Assembly: GCA_021846275.1 (NCBI GenBank)
Contig: JAJZBZ010000002.1
Span: forward strand, 1-64,000
Direction of reading: 5' to 3'
Length of the DNA stretch: 64,000 nt
Source of the DNA: Acidobacteriota bacterium
GTDB taxonomy: Bacteria > Acidobacteriota > Terriglobia > Terriglobales > Acidobacteriaceae
The notes beneath the pieces are model-generated. The model saw only the letters and a program-made list of their open reading frames with translations. It made no database searches and had not been told where the DNA came from. Positions 28,521-37,562 of this stretch are shown here, piece after piece; within the stretch, counting starts at the first letter, position 1, and the number at the start of each line of letters is the position of its first letter. A program made the position numbers and the translations under genes.

Positions 28521-30131
28521 ATGGGGAACCGGATGAAGTGGGCGCTGGCGCTGATCGCGACAGCGGGTGTGATGGGATCGACTGCGTGGGGACAGGCGGC
28601 GGCGAAGGCTGACGATGCGGCAAAGATGCCGACGATGACGGCGGACTCGACGACGGACGGAACGGTGACGGTGGGCGGGCAGGCAATCGCGTACACAGCC
28701 GTTGCCGGAACGATTACCGTGGGCGGGACCGAGGCCGCCGACGCGCAACTGGGGCTGGATGGGAAGCTGCTGCCGGAGTATGCGGCGACGGCTCCGAAGG
28801 ACGCGAAGGACGCGGCACCGACGGCGCGGATGTTTTATGTGGCGTACTTCAAAAAGGGCGCGACGGAGACGAAGCGTCCGGTGACGTTCCTCTACAACGG
28901 CGGACCGGGCAGCTCGACGATGTGGCTGCACATGGGATGTTTTGGGCCGCGCCGGGTGCAGGTGGCGGATGTGACGCATCCGGAGGGCGCGCCGTATACG
29001 GTGGCGAATAACGATTTCAGCCTGATGGACGCGAGCGACCTGGTGTTTATCGACGCGCCGGGAACGGGGTTCAGCCGGGTGTTTGGCAAGGACGCGGGCA
29101 AGGCGTTTTACGGGATCGATCCGGATGCCGAGGCGTTTGCGCGGTTCATACGGCGGTTTCTGACGAAGTACAGCCGTTGGGATTCGCCGAAGTATCTGAT
29201 GGGCGAGAGCTATGGGACGCCGCGAAGCGCGGTGCTGAGCGCGGATTTGCACGGGATTGACGTGAATGGCGTGATCCTGCTGTCAACGATTCTGAGCTTT
29301 GACAACAGCGTGGACGAGCCGAGGCTGAATCCGGGCGTGGACCAGGCGTATGCGCTGGCGATGCCGACGTATGCGGCGACGGCGTGGTATCACCACAAGC
29401 TGCCGAATCCGCCGGCGACGCTGGATGCCCTGTTGCCCGAGGTGGAGCAGTGGGCGCTGGGTGACTACATGCACGCGCTGCTGGAGGGCGCGGCGCTGCC
29501 GGAGGCGGAACGGCAGAAAGTCGCCGAGCAGATGCATGCCTACACCGGACTGCCGGTGGACTACCTGCTGAAGAGCAATCTGCGCGTGGAGGGCGGCGCG
29601 TTCAGCAAGATGCTGCTGGATGCGACGGATACCTCGACGGGACGGCTGGATACGCGCTACACGGGGCCGGATTACGATCCGCTGAGCGAGCAGGCGCAGT
29701 ACGATCCGCAGAGCAATGCGGTTTCGTCGGCGTATACGGCGGCGATCAACAGCTATCTGCGCGAGACGCTGAAGTATGGCGAGAGCCAGACGTACAAGCC
29801 GAGCGCGTATCGCGATCCGGATTTTCGCTGGCAGTACCGGAACGGCGAGGACGGGCAGAATGTGATGCCGAGCCTGGCGCACACGATGAAGGCAAATCCA
29901 GGGATGCATGTGCTGGTGGCCGGTGGCTACTACGATCTGGCGACGCCGTTTTACGAGGGCAAATTCGAGATGCTGCACCTGCCGATTCCGCAGGATCTGC
30001 AGAAGAATATCGAGTACCACTACTACCCGGCGGGACACATGATCTATGTGAATGACACGGTGCTGGGCCACTTCCACAGCGATGTGGCAGCGTTCATCCA
30101 CAAGACGGAAGACGGCGGCGCAACAAAATAA
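28521..30131 (+). CDS. exported S10-family serine carboxypeptidase
   Basis: 536 residues with a signal peptide (WALALIATAGVMGSTAWGQ). The peptidase S10 motifs are present: FLYNGGPGSSTMWLHMG forms the oxyanion and substrate region, Ser230 lies in MGESYGTPRS, Asp472 in AGGYYDLATPF and His506 in YYPAGHMIYV. S10 enzymes remove C-terminal amino acids at acidic pH, which suits an acidophilic soil organism. The protein should act in the periplasm or outside the cell. GGAGG at 28506-28510 precedes the ATG. The next 700 bp contain only repeats. Confidence 0.92.
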   Translation: MGNRMKWALALIATAGVMGSTAWGQAAAKADDAAKMPTMTADSTTDGTVTVGGQAIAYTAVAGTITVGGTEAADAQLGLDGKLLPEYAATAPKDAKDAAPTARMFYVAYFKKGATETKRPVTFLYNGGPGSSTMWLHMGCFGPRRVQVADVTHPEGAPYTVANNDFSLMDASDLVFIDAPGTGFSRVFGKDAGKAFYGIDPDAEAFARFIRRFLTKYSRWDSPKYLMGESYGTPRSAVLSADLHGIDVNGVILLSTILSFDNSVDEPRLNPGVDQAYALAMPTYAATAWYHHKLPNPPATLDALLPEVEQWALGDYMHALLEGAALPEAERQKVAEQMHAYTGLPVDYLLKSNLRVEGGAFSKMLLDATDTSTGRLDTRYTGPDYDPLSEQAQYDPQSNAVSSAYTAAINSYLRETLKYGESQTYKPSAYRDPDFRWQYRNGEDGQNVMPSLAHTMKANPGMHVLVAGGYYDLATPFYEGKFEMLHLPIPQDLQKNIEYHYYPAGHMIYVNDTVLGHFHSDVAAFIHKTEDGGATK

Positions 30132-30141
30132 GCATTGCATG

Positions 30142-30625
30142 GCATTGCATGCAGCAGCCGCGATCTTCGGTCGCCACCGAGATTTGTGGCGCTCCCGTTG
30201 GTCGCGGGTGGACTGCGGCTGAGGCCGAAGCAAGAAGCAGATTCCCTGCGGGAATGACAACAAAAGAGCAAGGACAAGAGCAAGGGCTTTGCTGACGACT
30301 GACTGCTGACGACTGACGACTCAAAAACAGATTCCCTGCGGGAATGAGCATTGCATGCAGCAGACGCGACCTTCGGTCGCCACGAACTTTTGTGGCGCTC
30401 CCGTTGGTCGCGGGTGGGCTGCGGCTGAGGCCGAAGCAAGAAGCAGATTCCCTTCGGGAATGACAACAAAAAGGCAAAGACAAGAGCAAGGTCTTTGCTG
30501 ACGACTGACTGCTGACGACTGACGACTCAGAAACAGGTTCCCTGCAGGGACGAGCATTGCATGCAGCGGAAGCGACCTTCGGTCGCCACCGAGATTTGTG
30601 GCGCTTCCGTTGGTCGCGGGTGGGG
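30142..30625 (+). repeat. tandem array of a 206-bp intergenic repeat, about 2.4 copies
   Basis: Unit starts (GCATTGCATGCAGC) fall at 30142, 30348 and 30554, a period of exactly 206 bp. Each full unit holds four parts. First is a two-hairpin element: GCGACC-TTC-GGTCGC at 30366-30380, then CCAC...GTGG and GTTGGTCGCGGG. Second is a GCGGCTGAGGCCGAAGC segment. Third is an ATTCCCTGCGGGAAT hairpin. Fourth is a tract of CTGACGA/GACGACT heptamers. The third copy stops after the hairpin element. The array fills most of the gap between the carboxypeptidase and lipoprotein genes. Open frames through it encode only low-complexity peptides and were not annotated. Confidence 0.85.
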
Positions 30626-30839
30626 CTGGGCTGGGTTTTCCACAAAACTTTTATGGGTTTTGGCGGCTGAGTGGGTGGCTGTGGTGGCGGGTTTTTCTCT
30701 TCGTTTCCGCGTTATGGGTTGAGACGGGGCGCTGGGCGCTTTTGTCGGCGGCTTTGCTTTCGCCAGGTTTTGCATGTGGCTATGAGGCGGAAGTCTGGCC
30801 GGCGCGCGGGTGTCGGCGGATCGCGAGGGGAGACGGCGT

Positions 30840-33800
30840 ATGCGTTTTGCGGTTTGTGCGGGAGTGCTGTTTGGGGTGGGCCTGGCGTTGACGGGCTGTG
30901 GCGGTGGCAAGAGCGGTGGCGGCAATGGTGGCGGTGGCGGGAGCAGCAGCTACACCGTGAACGGCACGGTGACGGGGCTGACGGCGAGCGGGCTGGTGCT
31001 GGAGGAGACCGACAGCGGGCAGACGATCACGATCCAGTCGGGGACGACCTCGTTTACGGTGTTCAATTCGGTGCCGTCGGGCACGAGCTACAACGTGATT
31101 GTGAAGACGCAGCCGACGGGCGAGAGCTGCACGGTGGCGAATGGATCGGGGACGGTGGGGTCGGCGAATGTGACGAACATTGCGGTGACCTGCGCTGCGA
31201 GCACGTATACGATTGGCGGGACGATTACGGGTCTGGCGGCAGGCGGGCTGGTGCTGAAGGAGTCGGTGAGCGGACAGACGGTGAGTCCGGCGGCGGGTGC
31301 GACGACGTTTGTGTTTCCGACGGCGGTGGCGTCGGGCGCGAGCTATGCGGTGATGGTGACGACGCAGCCGGCGGGTGAGAGCTGCACGGTGACGAATGGA
31401 TCGGGAACAGTGGCGTCGAGCAACGTGACGAATATCGCGGTTGCCTGCTCGGCGAATCCGATTCCGATGTATACGATTGGCGGAACGATTACGGGGCTGA
31501 CGGCGAGCGGGCTGGTGTTGCAGGAGACGATCAGCAACCAGACGGCGAGTCCGGCGGCGGGTGCAACGACGTTTACGTTTGCCACGGCGGAGCAGACGGG
31601 CGCGAGCTATGCCGTGTCGGTGGAGACGCAGCCGTCGGGCGAGACGTGCACGGTGGCGAATGGGTCAGGGACGGTGGGGACGGCGAATGTGACGAACATC
31701 GCGGTGAGCTGCGCGGCGAACCCGACGTATACGATTGGCGGGACGGTTACGGGGCTGACGGCGAACGGGCTGACGCTGACGGAGTCGGTGAGCAACCAGA
31801 CGGTGGCACTGTCGGCGGGGGAGACTTCGTTTACGTATGCGATCCCTGTGCCCTCGGGGGCGAACTATTCGGTGGGGGTGACGGAGCAGCCGACGGGCGA
31901 GACCTGCTCGGTGGCGAATGGGTCGGGGACGGTCGGTTCGGCGAATGTGACGAACATCGCCGTGAGCTGCGCGGCAAATACGCCCCCGGCTACGATGACC
32001 GGATACCTGATTGACGCGCCGGTGAATGGGGTCTCGTATGTGACGTCGCCCTCGGGGCAGAGCGGAACGACGCTGGCGGATGGGTCGTTTACGTATCAGA
32101 GCGGGGACACGGTGACGTTTTCGGTGCTGGGGGTTTCGCTTGGGTCGGCGGCGGGCCAGAGCGGCGGGACGACGATTCCGACGGGCGGGATCGTGACGCC
32201 GTTCACGATTTCCGGCGAGGCGCCGGGGTCGAACAGTTCGAATGCGCCAAACTCGGCGGCGATTGCGGCGTTTTTGCAGACGCTGTCGAATGTCGCCTCT
32301 GGTGGAACGGGTTCGACGACGACGCTGCTGATGCCGTCGGGCAGCGGGGTGAATGCGCTGCTGACGGCGCTGGCGCAGGAGACGGCGGCCAACGGCTCGA
32401 CGCTGATGGAGACGATTGCCAACAATCTTTCGACGATTGTGAGCGACAGCAGCCTGGTGGTGTCGCCTTCGACGGCGCTCGCGGATGCGTATATGGCGGC
32501 GGAGGCGGCGGCGAGCAGCCAGACGACGTCCGCGCAGGCGTATGCCAATTCCATCTGGAAGATCTCGGGTTGTTCGAGTGGAACCTGCGACCTGTATCTG
32601 ATATTGCAGGCGAATGGGATGATTACGGGGCTGAATATCACGCAGAACACGCTGTTTGGCGGGACGTGGATGGTCTCCGGGAGCGGTCTGGAGATCAATC
32701 TGGTGATACCGGGCGGCGGCACGGCGACGGCGACGGTGACGGGTGGCGCGACAAGCGCGACGATCACCTATACGCCGACCAGCGGCGGCACGGCGACGGC
32801 GACGATCAGCGAAGACCTGGGACCGGGTGGAGCGGCTTCGATTACCAACAGCGGTCTGTGGTACGCGAACTACACTCCGGCGGCGACGAGCGGCGGAAAT
32901 CCGGGACAGGGGATATTCATCCTGGCTCCGGATGGGACGGTGGAAGGGATCACGACGGGGTCGAGCGCGCTGTCCGGAACGTGGTCCGGGACGAGCGCGA
33001 CGGCGAGCCTGACGAATGGATTGTCGTGTTCGCTGAACCTGGCGGCGATGACGGGCAGTTGCAGCAAGCCAAACGGGGATAACGGGACGCTGGTGCTGTC
33101 GCGGACGGCGCTGCCGCCGCCGACGCTGACGACGAGCGGGACGTACACGGGCGACTTTTATCTGGAGTGTCCGGGTTGCGGCGGCACGACGCCGAGCACG
33201 GGGACGTACTCGGCGAGCGTGAGCAGCAATGGCAAGATCACGATCACGATGACGACGACGGTGGTGGGCGAGCCGGGAGTGAACTTCAACAGCTCGTTCA
33301 GCGGGACGGTTTCGGCGTCGGGTGTGGTGAATGCGACGAGTCCGTCGCCGGCGTGCGTGGCCAGCGGGTTCTATACGCTGACGGGGCAGATCGTGGGCGA
33401 TTCGCTGAGCTTCTCGATCGGGCTGCCACAGTATGGTGCCTGCAATCCGGAGTTTGGCGGATCGGGCGCGGCTGGCTCCGGCAGCACGGCCACGCCGAGC
33501 AACGGATACACGATTGGCGGGAGCGCGACCTTCGGAACGGAGACGTATGGGAACTGCGTGGCGCTGTCACTGGCGGATACGACCGTGAACGCCAGCAACA
33601 CGACGACGATTCAGGTGGGGCCGGGCTGTGGAACGCCGTCGGACTTCACCTTCAGCACTGCGATTCCATCCGGGGATGACTATGCGGTGACGATCCCGGG
33701 CAGCCAGCCGATTGCGCCGTATTGCACGGTGACGAACGGGACGGGAACGGCGACGGCGAATGTGACGAATGTAACGGTGGCCTGCAATGCGCAGAGCACG

Positions 33801-35309
33801 GGCAGCGCGCCGTTCGGCTCGTCGAACTTCAGGATGCTGTATTCGTTCCAGGGCGGAACGGACGGTGCGAATTCAGCAGGGCTTTACAACGGGCTGGCCA
33901 GCGCGCTGATTATGGACAGCAAGGGGAACCTGTATGGGACGACGAAGCTGGGCGGCAACGAGAACGGAAACTGCAACCTGGGAGGCTGCGGAACGGTCTT
34001 TGAGCTGAGTCCGACGGCGGGCCAGGACAAGGTGCTGCATGCGTTCACGGGGTATCAGACGACCTGCACGAGCTGCGATGGCTCGGACCCGCTGGGCGAC
34101 CTGATCATGGATGGCTCGGGAAATCTGTACGGAACGACCGTGGATGGCGGTGGAAGCGGCTCGTCCCCCGTCAACCCCGGTAGCGGGGTGATTTACGAGG
34201 TCGCACCGAGCACGCAGACGGAGACGATCCTTCACGCGCTGGTCGGATCGACGGATGGCTCCGCTCCGCAGGGTGGTCTGCTGATGGACACGGCGGGCGA
34301 CCTGTACGGAACGGTTAAGGGAAATTCCACCTCCGGGTCGTCGGGGCCGGTCTTCAAAATCGCGGCTGGATCGCAGACGCCGCAGTACACGGGCGGCTAC
34401 GACAGCGTTGGCTTCGCCAGTGGCGGGCTGGTGATGGACGGCGCGGGAAATCTCTACGGAGTCTCGACCGGAATCGGGAACCTGACGACGCCTCCATCGA
34501 CCTGCCAGACGGGCTGCGGAACGATCTACGAGATCGCCAGCGGAGCCTCGACGGCGACGGTCCTCTATGCGTTCACCGGGCAGAGCGATGGTCTGGTTCC
34601 CGATGGTCAACTGGTCATGGACAGCGCGGGAAATCTCTACGGCGTCACGAATGGCGGCGCTGCTGGCGGCGGAGCGACGAGCTACGGAACGGTTTTTGAG
34701 TATTCGCCCGCGACGCACACGCTGACCACGCTGTACACGTTCCAGGGCGGAACGGATGGCGCAAATCCGATCCGGGGGCTGGTGATGGACAGCGCCGGGA
34801 ATCTCTACGGCGTGACGCAGAATGGCGGCAGCACGTCCACTTGCCCGGCAGGCGGTGGGACGCTCTTCGAGATTGCAGCCGGGACGCACACCGAAACGAT
34901 ACTTTACACATTCGGTTGCGGCGGGACAGCGGTTGCCCCGACCGCGCCGAACAATCGCCTGCTGATGGATGGAGCGGGGAATCTCTACGGCATGACGGAG
35001 TATGGCGGTTCAGCGGGGAACGGAGCGGTCTACGAGGTTCTCCAGTCGCCGCAGAGCGGCTTTGCGATAGGCGGAACGATCTCCGGGCTGAAATCCGTGG
35101 GGCTGGTGCTGACGGATGGAACGCATACGGTGACACCGATGGTCAATGCGACGACGTTTACGTTCTTCCCGAACGGGTACGCAACCGGCACAGCCTATAC
35201 CGTATCGGTGCAGACGCAGCCGACGGGCCAGGCCTGCACAGTGACAAACGGAACGGGGACCGTGGGCGCGGGCAACGTGACGAATATACAGGTGGCCTGC
35301 ACACCGTAG
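30840..35309 (+). CDS. large repeat lipoprotein with GloVer-type repeats
   Basis: 1489 residues. The ATG at 30840 (GGGGAG 7 nt upstream) opens a lipoprotein signal ending in the lipobox LTGC, then a Gly/Ser linker. Four tandem beta modules of about 85 residues follow (YTIGGTITGLTASGLVLQET, with a conserved Cys pair around TVANGSGTVGSANVTNIAV). A diverged copy lies near 33508 and another at the very C-terminus (35068-35307). The middle (about 31990-33500) has further beta-rich domains. From about 33820 there are seven repeats of the form AGNLYGVTNGG typical of the GloVer tandem repeat family. It is probably anchored to the outer membrane and exposed. No catalytic motif is seen; an adhesin or matrix role is only a guess. 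Confidence 0.82.
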   Translation: MRFAVCAGVLFGVGLALTGCGGGKSGGGNGGGGGSSSYTVNGTVTGLTASGLVLEETDSGQTITIQSGTTSFTVFNSVPSGTSYNVIVKTQPTGESCTVANGSGTVGSANVTNIAVTCAASTYTIGGTITGLAAGGLVLKESVSGQTVSPAAGATTFVFPTAVASGASYAVMVTTQPAGESCTVTNGSGTVASSNVTNIAVACSANPIPMYTIGGTITGLTASGLVLQETISNQTASPAAGATTFTFATAEQTGASYAVSVETQPSGETCTVANGSGTVGTANVTNIAVSCAANPTYTIGGTVTGLTANGLTLTESVSNQTVALSAGETSFTYAIPVPSGANYSVGVTEQPTGETCSVANGSGTVGSANVTNIAVSCAANTPPATMTGYLIDAPVNGVSYVTSPSGQSGTTLADGSFTYQSGDTVTFSVLGVSLGSAAGQSGGTTIPTGGIVTPFTISGEAPGSNSSNAPNSAAIAAFLQTLSNVASGGTGSTTTLLMPSGSGVNALLTALAQETAANGSTLMETIANNLSTIVSDSSLVVSPSTALADAYMAAEAAASSQTTSAQAYANSIWKISGCSSGTCDLYLILQANGMITGLNITQNTLFGGTWMVSGSGLEINLVIPGGGTATATVTGGATSATITYTPTSGGTATATISEDLGPGGAASITNSGLWYANYTPAATSGGNPGQGIFILAPDGTVEGITTGSSALSGTWSGTSATASLTNGLSCSLNLAAMTGSCSKPNGDNGTLVLSRTALPPPTLTTSGTYTGDFYLECPGCGGTTPSTGTYSASVSSNGKITITMTTTVVGEPGVNFNSSFSGTVSASGVVNATSPSPACVASGFYTLTGQIVGDSLSFSIGLPQYGACNPEFGGSGAAGSGSTATPSNGYTIGGSATFGTETYGNCVALSLADTTVNASNTTTIQVGPGCGTPSDFTFSTAIPSGDDYAVTIPGSQPIAPYCTVTNGTGTATANVTNVTVACNAQSTGSAPFGSSNFRMLYSFQGGTDGANSAGLYNGLASALIMDSKGNLYGTTKLGGNENGNCNLGGCGTVFELSPTAGQDKVLHAFTGYQTTCTSCDGSDPLGDLIMDGSGNLYGTTVDGGGSGSSPVNPGSGVIYEVAPSTQTETILHALVGSTDGSAPQGGLLMDTAGDLYGTVKGNSTSGSSGPVFKIAAGSQTPQYTGGYDSVGFASGGLVMDGAGNLYGVSTGIGNLTTPPSTCQTGCGTIYEIASGASTATVLYAFTGQSDGLVPDGQLVMDSAGNLYGVTNGGAAGGGATSYGTVFEYSPATHTLTTLYTFQGGTDGANPIRGLVMDSAGNLYGVTQNGGSTSTCPAGGGTLFEIAAGTHTETILYTFGCGGTAVAPTAPNNRLLMDGAGNLYGMTEYGGSAGNGAVYEVLQSPQSGFAIGGTISGLKSVGLVLTDGTHTVTPMVNATTFTFFPNGYATGTAYTVSVQTQPTGQACTVTNGTGTVGAGNVTNIQVACTP

Positions 35310-35688
35310 CGTGAGAGCGCAGCGTGACGCAGGGGATGAAGCGCGACGCGGGGGATGTTGGACGAACGACCGTGGGTGCGCGTCTGGGTGCGCGTCTGGA
35401 AGCGTGCCGGGTGCGCGTCTGGAAGCGCGCCGGAGTGCGCATCGGGTCCGGATCGCGCGTGGTTTGCGCCGGGGATTGTTCGGCCTCAGATGACGGCGAG
35501 ACAGGTGACGCGCTGGAGCGGATGGCGCTCGCGGCCAGAGGTTCCCACTTGCGTGGCATGCGGCGGAGGCGAGCTGGGTTCGCAGACCTCCAGCGCACTC
35601 ACGGCATGGCCGAATCACTCTTGCCGACCTGCGAATGGAAATGGTCCCGCCGCGCATTGTCCGGTGCTATTCTGATTCGCAACCGCGC
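35310..35688 (+). repeat. intergenic region with a 23-bp microrepeat
   Basis: No gene is apparent here. GTGCGCGTCTGG occurs at 35376-35387, 35388-35399 and 35411-35422. The last two copies extend to a 23-bp unit, GTGCGCGTCTGG plus AAGCGYGCCGG (35388-35410, 35411-35433). The rest is GC-rich sequence without motifs. The short open frames on both strands are Arg-rich artefacts. Confidence 0.6.
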
Positions 35689-36000
35689 ATGCCCACTGCG
35701 ATTCAGGTCGAACTTCCCGCCGCGCTCCGGCTCCACGCCGACATCGTGAGCCACGACCCCATCGCGCTCGCCGTCGAGCCGCCGGTCACGCTGGCCAGCG
35801 TCATCACCGCGCTGGAGGCGGCTCATCCGGCCCTGCGCAACACCCTCCGCGACCCGGCCACCGGCAAGCGCCGCACGCTCGTCCGCTTCTTCGCCTGCGG
35901 AACGGACATCAGCCACCAGCCGCTCGACGCAGCCCTGCCCGAGGCAATTGCCCAGGGCCGCGAACCGCTGCTGATCCTCGGAGCCATCGCCGGCGGCTGA
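35689..36000 (+). CDS. MoaD/ThiS-family sulfur-carrier-like protein
   Basis: 103 residues from the ATG at 35689 ([18 protein letters not shown]). It shows the ubiquitin-like pattern of the MoaD/ThiS superfamily: an N-terminal beta hairpin, the segment [18 protein letters not shown] typical of these carriers, and a C-terminus [10 protein letters not shown] ending in the di-glycine that E1-like enzymes adenylate. MoaD-type carriers donate sulfur in molybdopterin or thiamine synthesis. No moa, thi or E1-like gene is adjacent, so the pathway is unknown. The PLP-dependent sulfur-amino-acid enzyme 230 bp downstream may be a functional neighbour. Confidence 0.75.
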   Translation: MPTAIQVELPAALRLHADIVSHDPIALAVEPPVTLASVITALEAAHPALRNTLRDPATGKRRTLVRFFACGTDISHQPLDAALPEAIAQGREPLLILGAIAGG

Positions 36001-36087
36001 CCGGAGATGCGTCCTCCTTCCGAAGCCACTTTTTTTGTTGTCACTCCCGGAGAGGATATGCTGTTCGCGCCATCCTCAGCAGCGTCC

Positions 36088-36158
36088 CGCCCGCGACCAA
36101 CGGGAGCGGCCACGGATGGCCGTGGCGCGCAAGGCGCGCGGCTGCTCCATGCAATGGT
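36088..36158 (-). repeat. dispersed two-hairpin repeat, inverted copy
   Basis: Read on the minus strand it begins CCATTGCATGGAGCAGCC. It contains GCGCGC-CTT-GCGCGC and CCACGG-CCAT-CCGTGG and ends GCTCCCGTTGGTCGCGGG. The two stems are perfect in this copy, although their bases differ from those of the 30142 array. It lies between the MoaD-like gene and the PLP enzyme gene. Confidence 0.75.
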
Positions 36159-36229
36159 GGTTTGGGGGATTGTGCGTCTGCGCGATACCCTGAGAGTCAT
36201 AGAATTGCGATCCCATTCGAGGTAGATTC

Positions 36230-37390
36230 ATGTCGTCCTACAAGTACGAAACGCTGGCCGTGCATGCCGGCCAGCATCCTGACCCGCTCACCGGAGCGGT
36301 GAACGTTCCGCTGTATCTTTCCTCCACCTTTGAGCTGACGGGCATCGGCACGGACAAGGGCTGGGATTATTCCCGCGCCGGCAACCCGACGCGCGACCGT
36401 CTGGAGCTGTCGCTGGCCGCGCTGGAGGCCAAGGACCGCGCTGGCGTCAAGGGATTCGCGTTTGCCACGGGGATGGCCGCGATTTCGGCTCTGGTCGCGC
36501 ATCTGCGCTCCGGCGACCATCTGATCTGCTCGCACAATGTGTATGGCGGCACTGCGCGCCTGCTCGACCAGATCATCTGCCACTACGGCATCGCCATCGA
36601 GTACGTGGACATGGGCAACCTGGACGCGCTGCGGGCCGCGATCCGCCCCAGCACGAAGCTCATCTACTGCGAGACGCCGAGCAATCCCCTGATGCAGTTG
36701 ACCGACATCCGCGCCGTCTGTGAGATTGCGCACGCGCACGGCATTGAAGTCAGCGTCGATAACACGTTTCTCTCGCCGTTTCTGCAAAGCCCGCTCGATC
36801 TCGGTGCCGACATCGTCATGCACTCGACGACCAAGTACCTGAACGGCCACTCGGATGGACTCGGCGGCGCGCTCATCACCACGACGCAGCAGCAGGCCGA
36901 GCGCACGCTGCTGGTGCAGAAGGCCGTCGGGGCGACGCTTTCGCCGCTGGAGTGTTTTCTGATCCTGCGCGGCATCAAGACCCTGCCGCTGCGCATGCGC
37001 CAGCACGAGGAGAACGGTCGCGCCGTGGCCGCCTGGCTTGCCACCCACCCGAAGGTGCGCCAGGTGAATTATCCGGGCCTGGCGTCGCATCCGCAGCATG
37101 AGCTTGCCTGCCGCCAGCAGAAGGGCTTCGGCGCGATGATGAGCATCGACATCGGCAGCCGCGAGGCCGCAGGCAAGTTTCTCGCGGCCATCCGGATTTT
37201 CCTCAACGCCGAGTCGCTCGGCGGCGTCGAGTCGCTTGCCTCGCACTCATCGACGACCACGCACGCCGCGCTCAGCCCGGAACGCAAGCTCGAAATGGGC
37301 ATCACCGAGGGACTGGTGCGACTGTCGATCGGCATCGAGCACAAGGACGATCTGATCGCCGATCTTGACCAGGCACTGGCCGCGATCTGA
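36230..37390 (+). CDS. Cys/Met-metabolism PLP-dependent enzyme (cystathionine gamma-synthase/lyase type)
   Basis: 386 residues of fold-type I. The PLP Lys202 lies in VMHSTTKYLNGHSDGLGG. Phosphate-binding Tyr47 and Arg49 lie in WDYSRAGNPTRDRLE. FATGMAAISAL, YCETPSNPLM and SVDNTFLSP are further family blocks. Members include MetB, MetC, MdeA and MccB and act in trans-sulfuration or methionine synthesis and breakdown. The sequence does not tell these apart with confidence, so no symbol is given. The C-terminal SLGGVESLASHSSTTTHA is typical. GAGG precedes the ATG. The gene ends in a large bidirectional terminator. Confidence 0.9.
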   Translation: MSSYKYETLAVHAGQHPDPLTGAVNVPLYLSSTFELTGIGTDKGWDYSRAGNPTRDRLELSLAALEAKDRAGVKGFAFATGMAAISALVAHLRSGDHLICSHNVYGGTARLLDQIICHYGIAIEYVDMGNLDALRAAIRPSTKLIYCETPSNPLMQLTDIRAVCEIAHAHGIEVSVDNTFLSPFLQSPLDLGADIVMHSTTKYLNGHSDGLGGALITTTQQQAERTLLVQKAVGATLSPLECFLILRGIKTLPLRMRQHEENGRAVAAWLATHPKVRQVNYPGLASHPQHELACRQQKGFGAMMSIDIGSREAAGKFLAAIRIFLNAESLGGVESLASHSSTTTHAALSPERKLEMGITEGLVRLSIGIEHKDDLIADLDQALAAI

Positions 37391-37410
37391 TTGAGCGAGA
37401 GTCGCAAAAA

Positions 37411-37562
37411 AGCAGCCTGAGCCAGACGCAACGCTAAAGCAGAATCACAGCTACTGTGCCCAGCGGAGCCAATCTGGATGCTGCCGTTCCTCGAAGAACG
37501 GCAGCCCGAACAAGGGCAAGTCCGGGTACACCTACTGTGATTCTGCGTTAGCTCAGGCTGTT
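37411..37562. terminator. 150-bp palindrome acting as bidirectional terminator
   Basis: CAGCCTGAGC (37413-37422) pairs with GCTCAGGCTG (37551-37560). GCTAAAGCAGAATCACAG (37433-37450) pairs at 17 of 18 positions with CTGTGATTCTGCGTTAGC (37535-37552). A central hairpin CTGCCGTTC/GAACGGCAG sits at 37481-37504. CTACTGTG is repeated directly at 37451 and 37532. The palindrome is followed by TTTT on the plus strand and, read leftward, by TTTTTT on the minus strand. It lies between the convergent PLP enzyme and tsaE genes, and the right arm includes the tsaE stop codon. Its size exceeds a normal terminator, so a folded RNA or a mobile palindromic element is also possible. Confidence 0.7.

Noticed and set aside
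30142-30625. CRISPR array
   Set aside because: The period is 206 bp with no variable spacers and no cas genes. The units are composite hairpin repeats.
30132-30839. Small protein genes with peptides like PTRDQRERHKS in the repeat regions
   Set aside because: The same peptides appear wherever the intergenic repeat occurs, with no conserved start. They are translations of hairpin repeats.
36001-36229. SAM riboswitch ahead of the Cys/Met enzyme gene
   Set aside because: The segment contains the dispersed repeat and lacks the SAM-I core motifs. No expression platform was seen.
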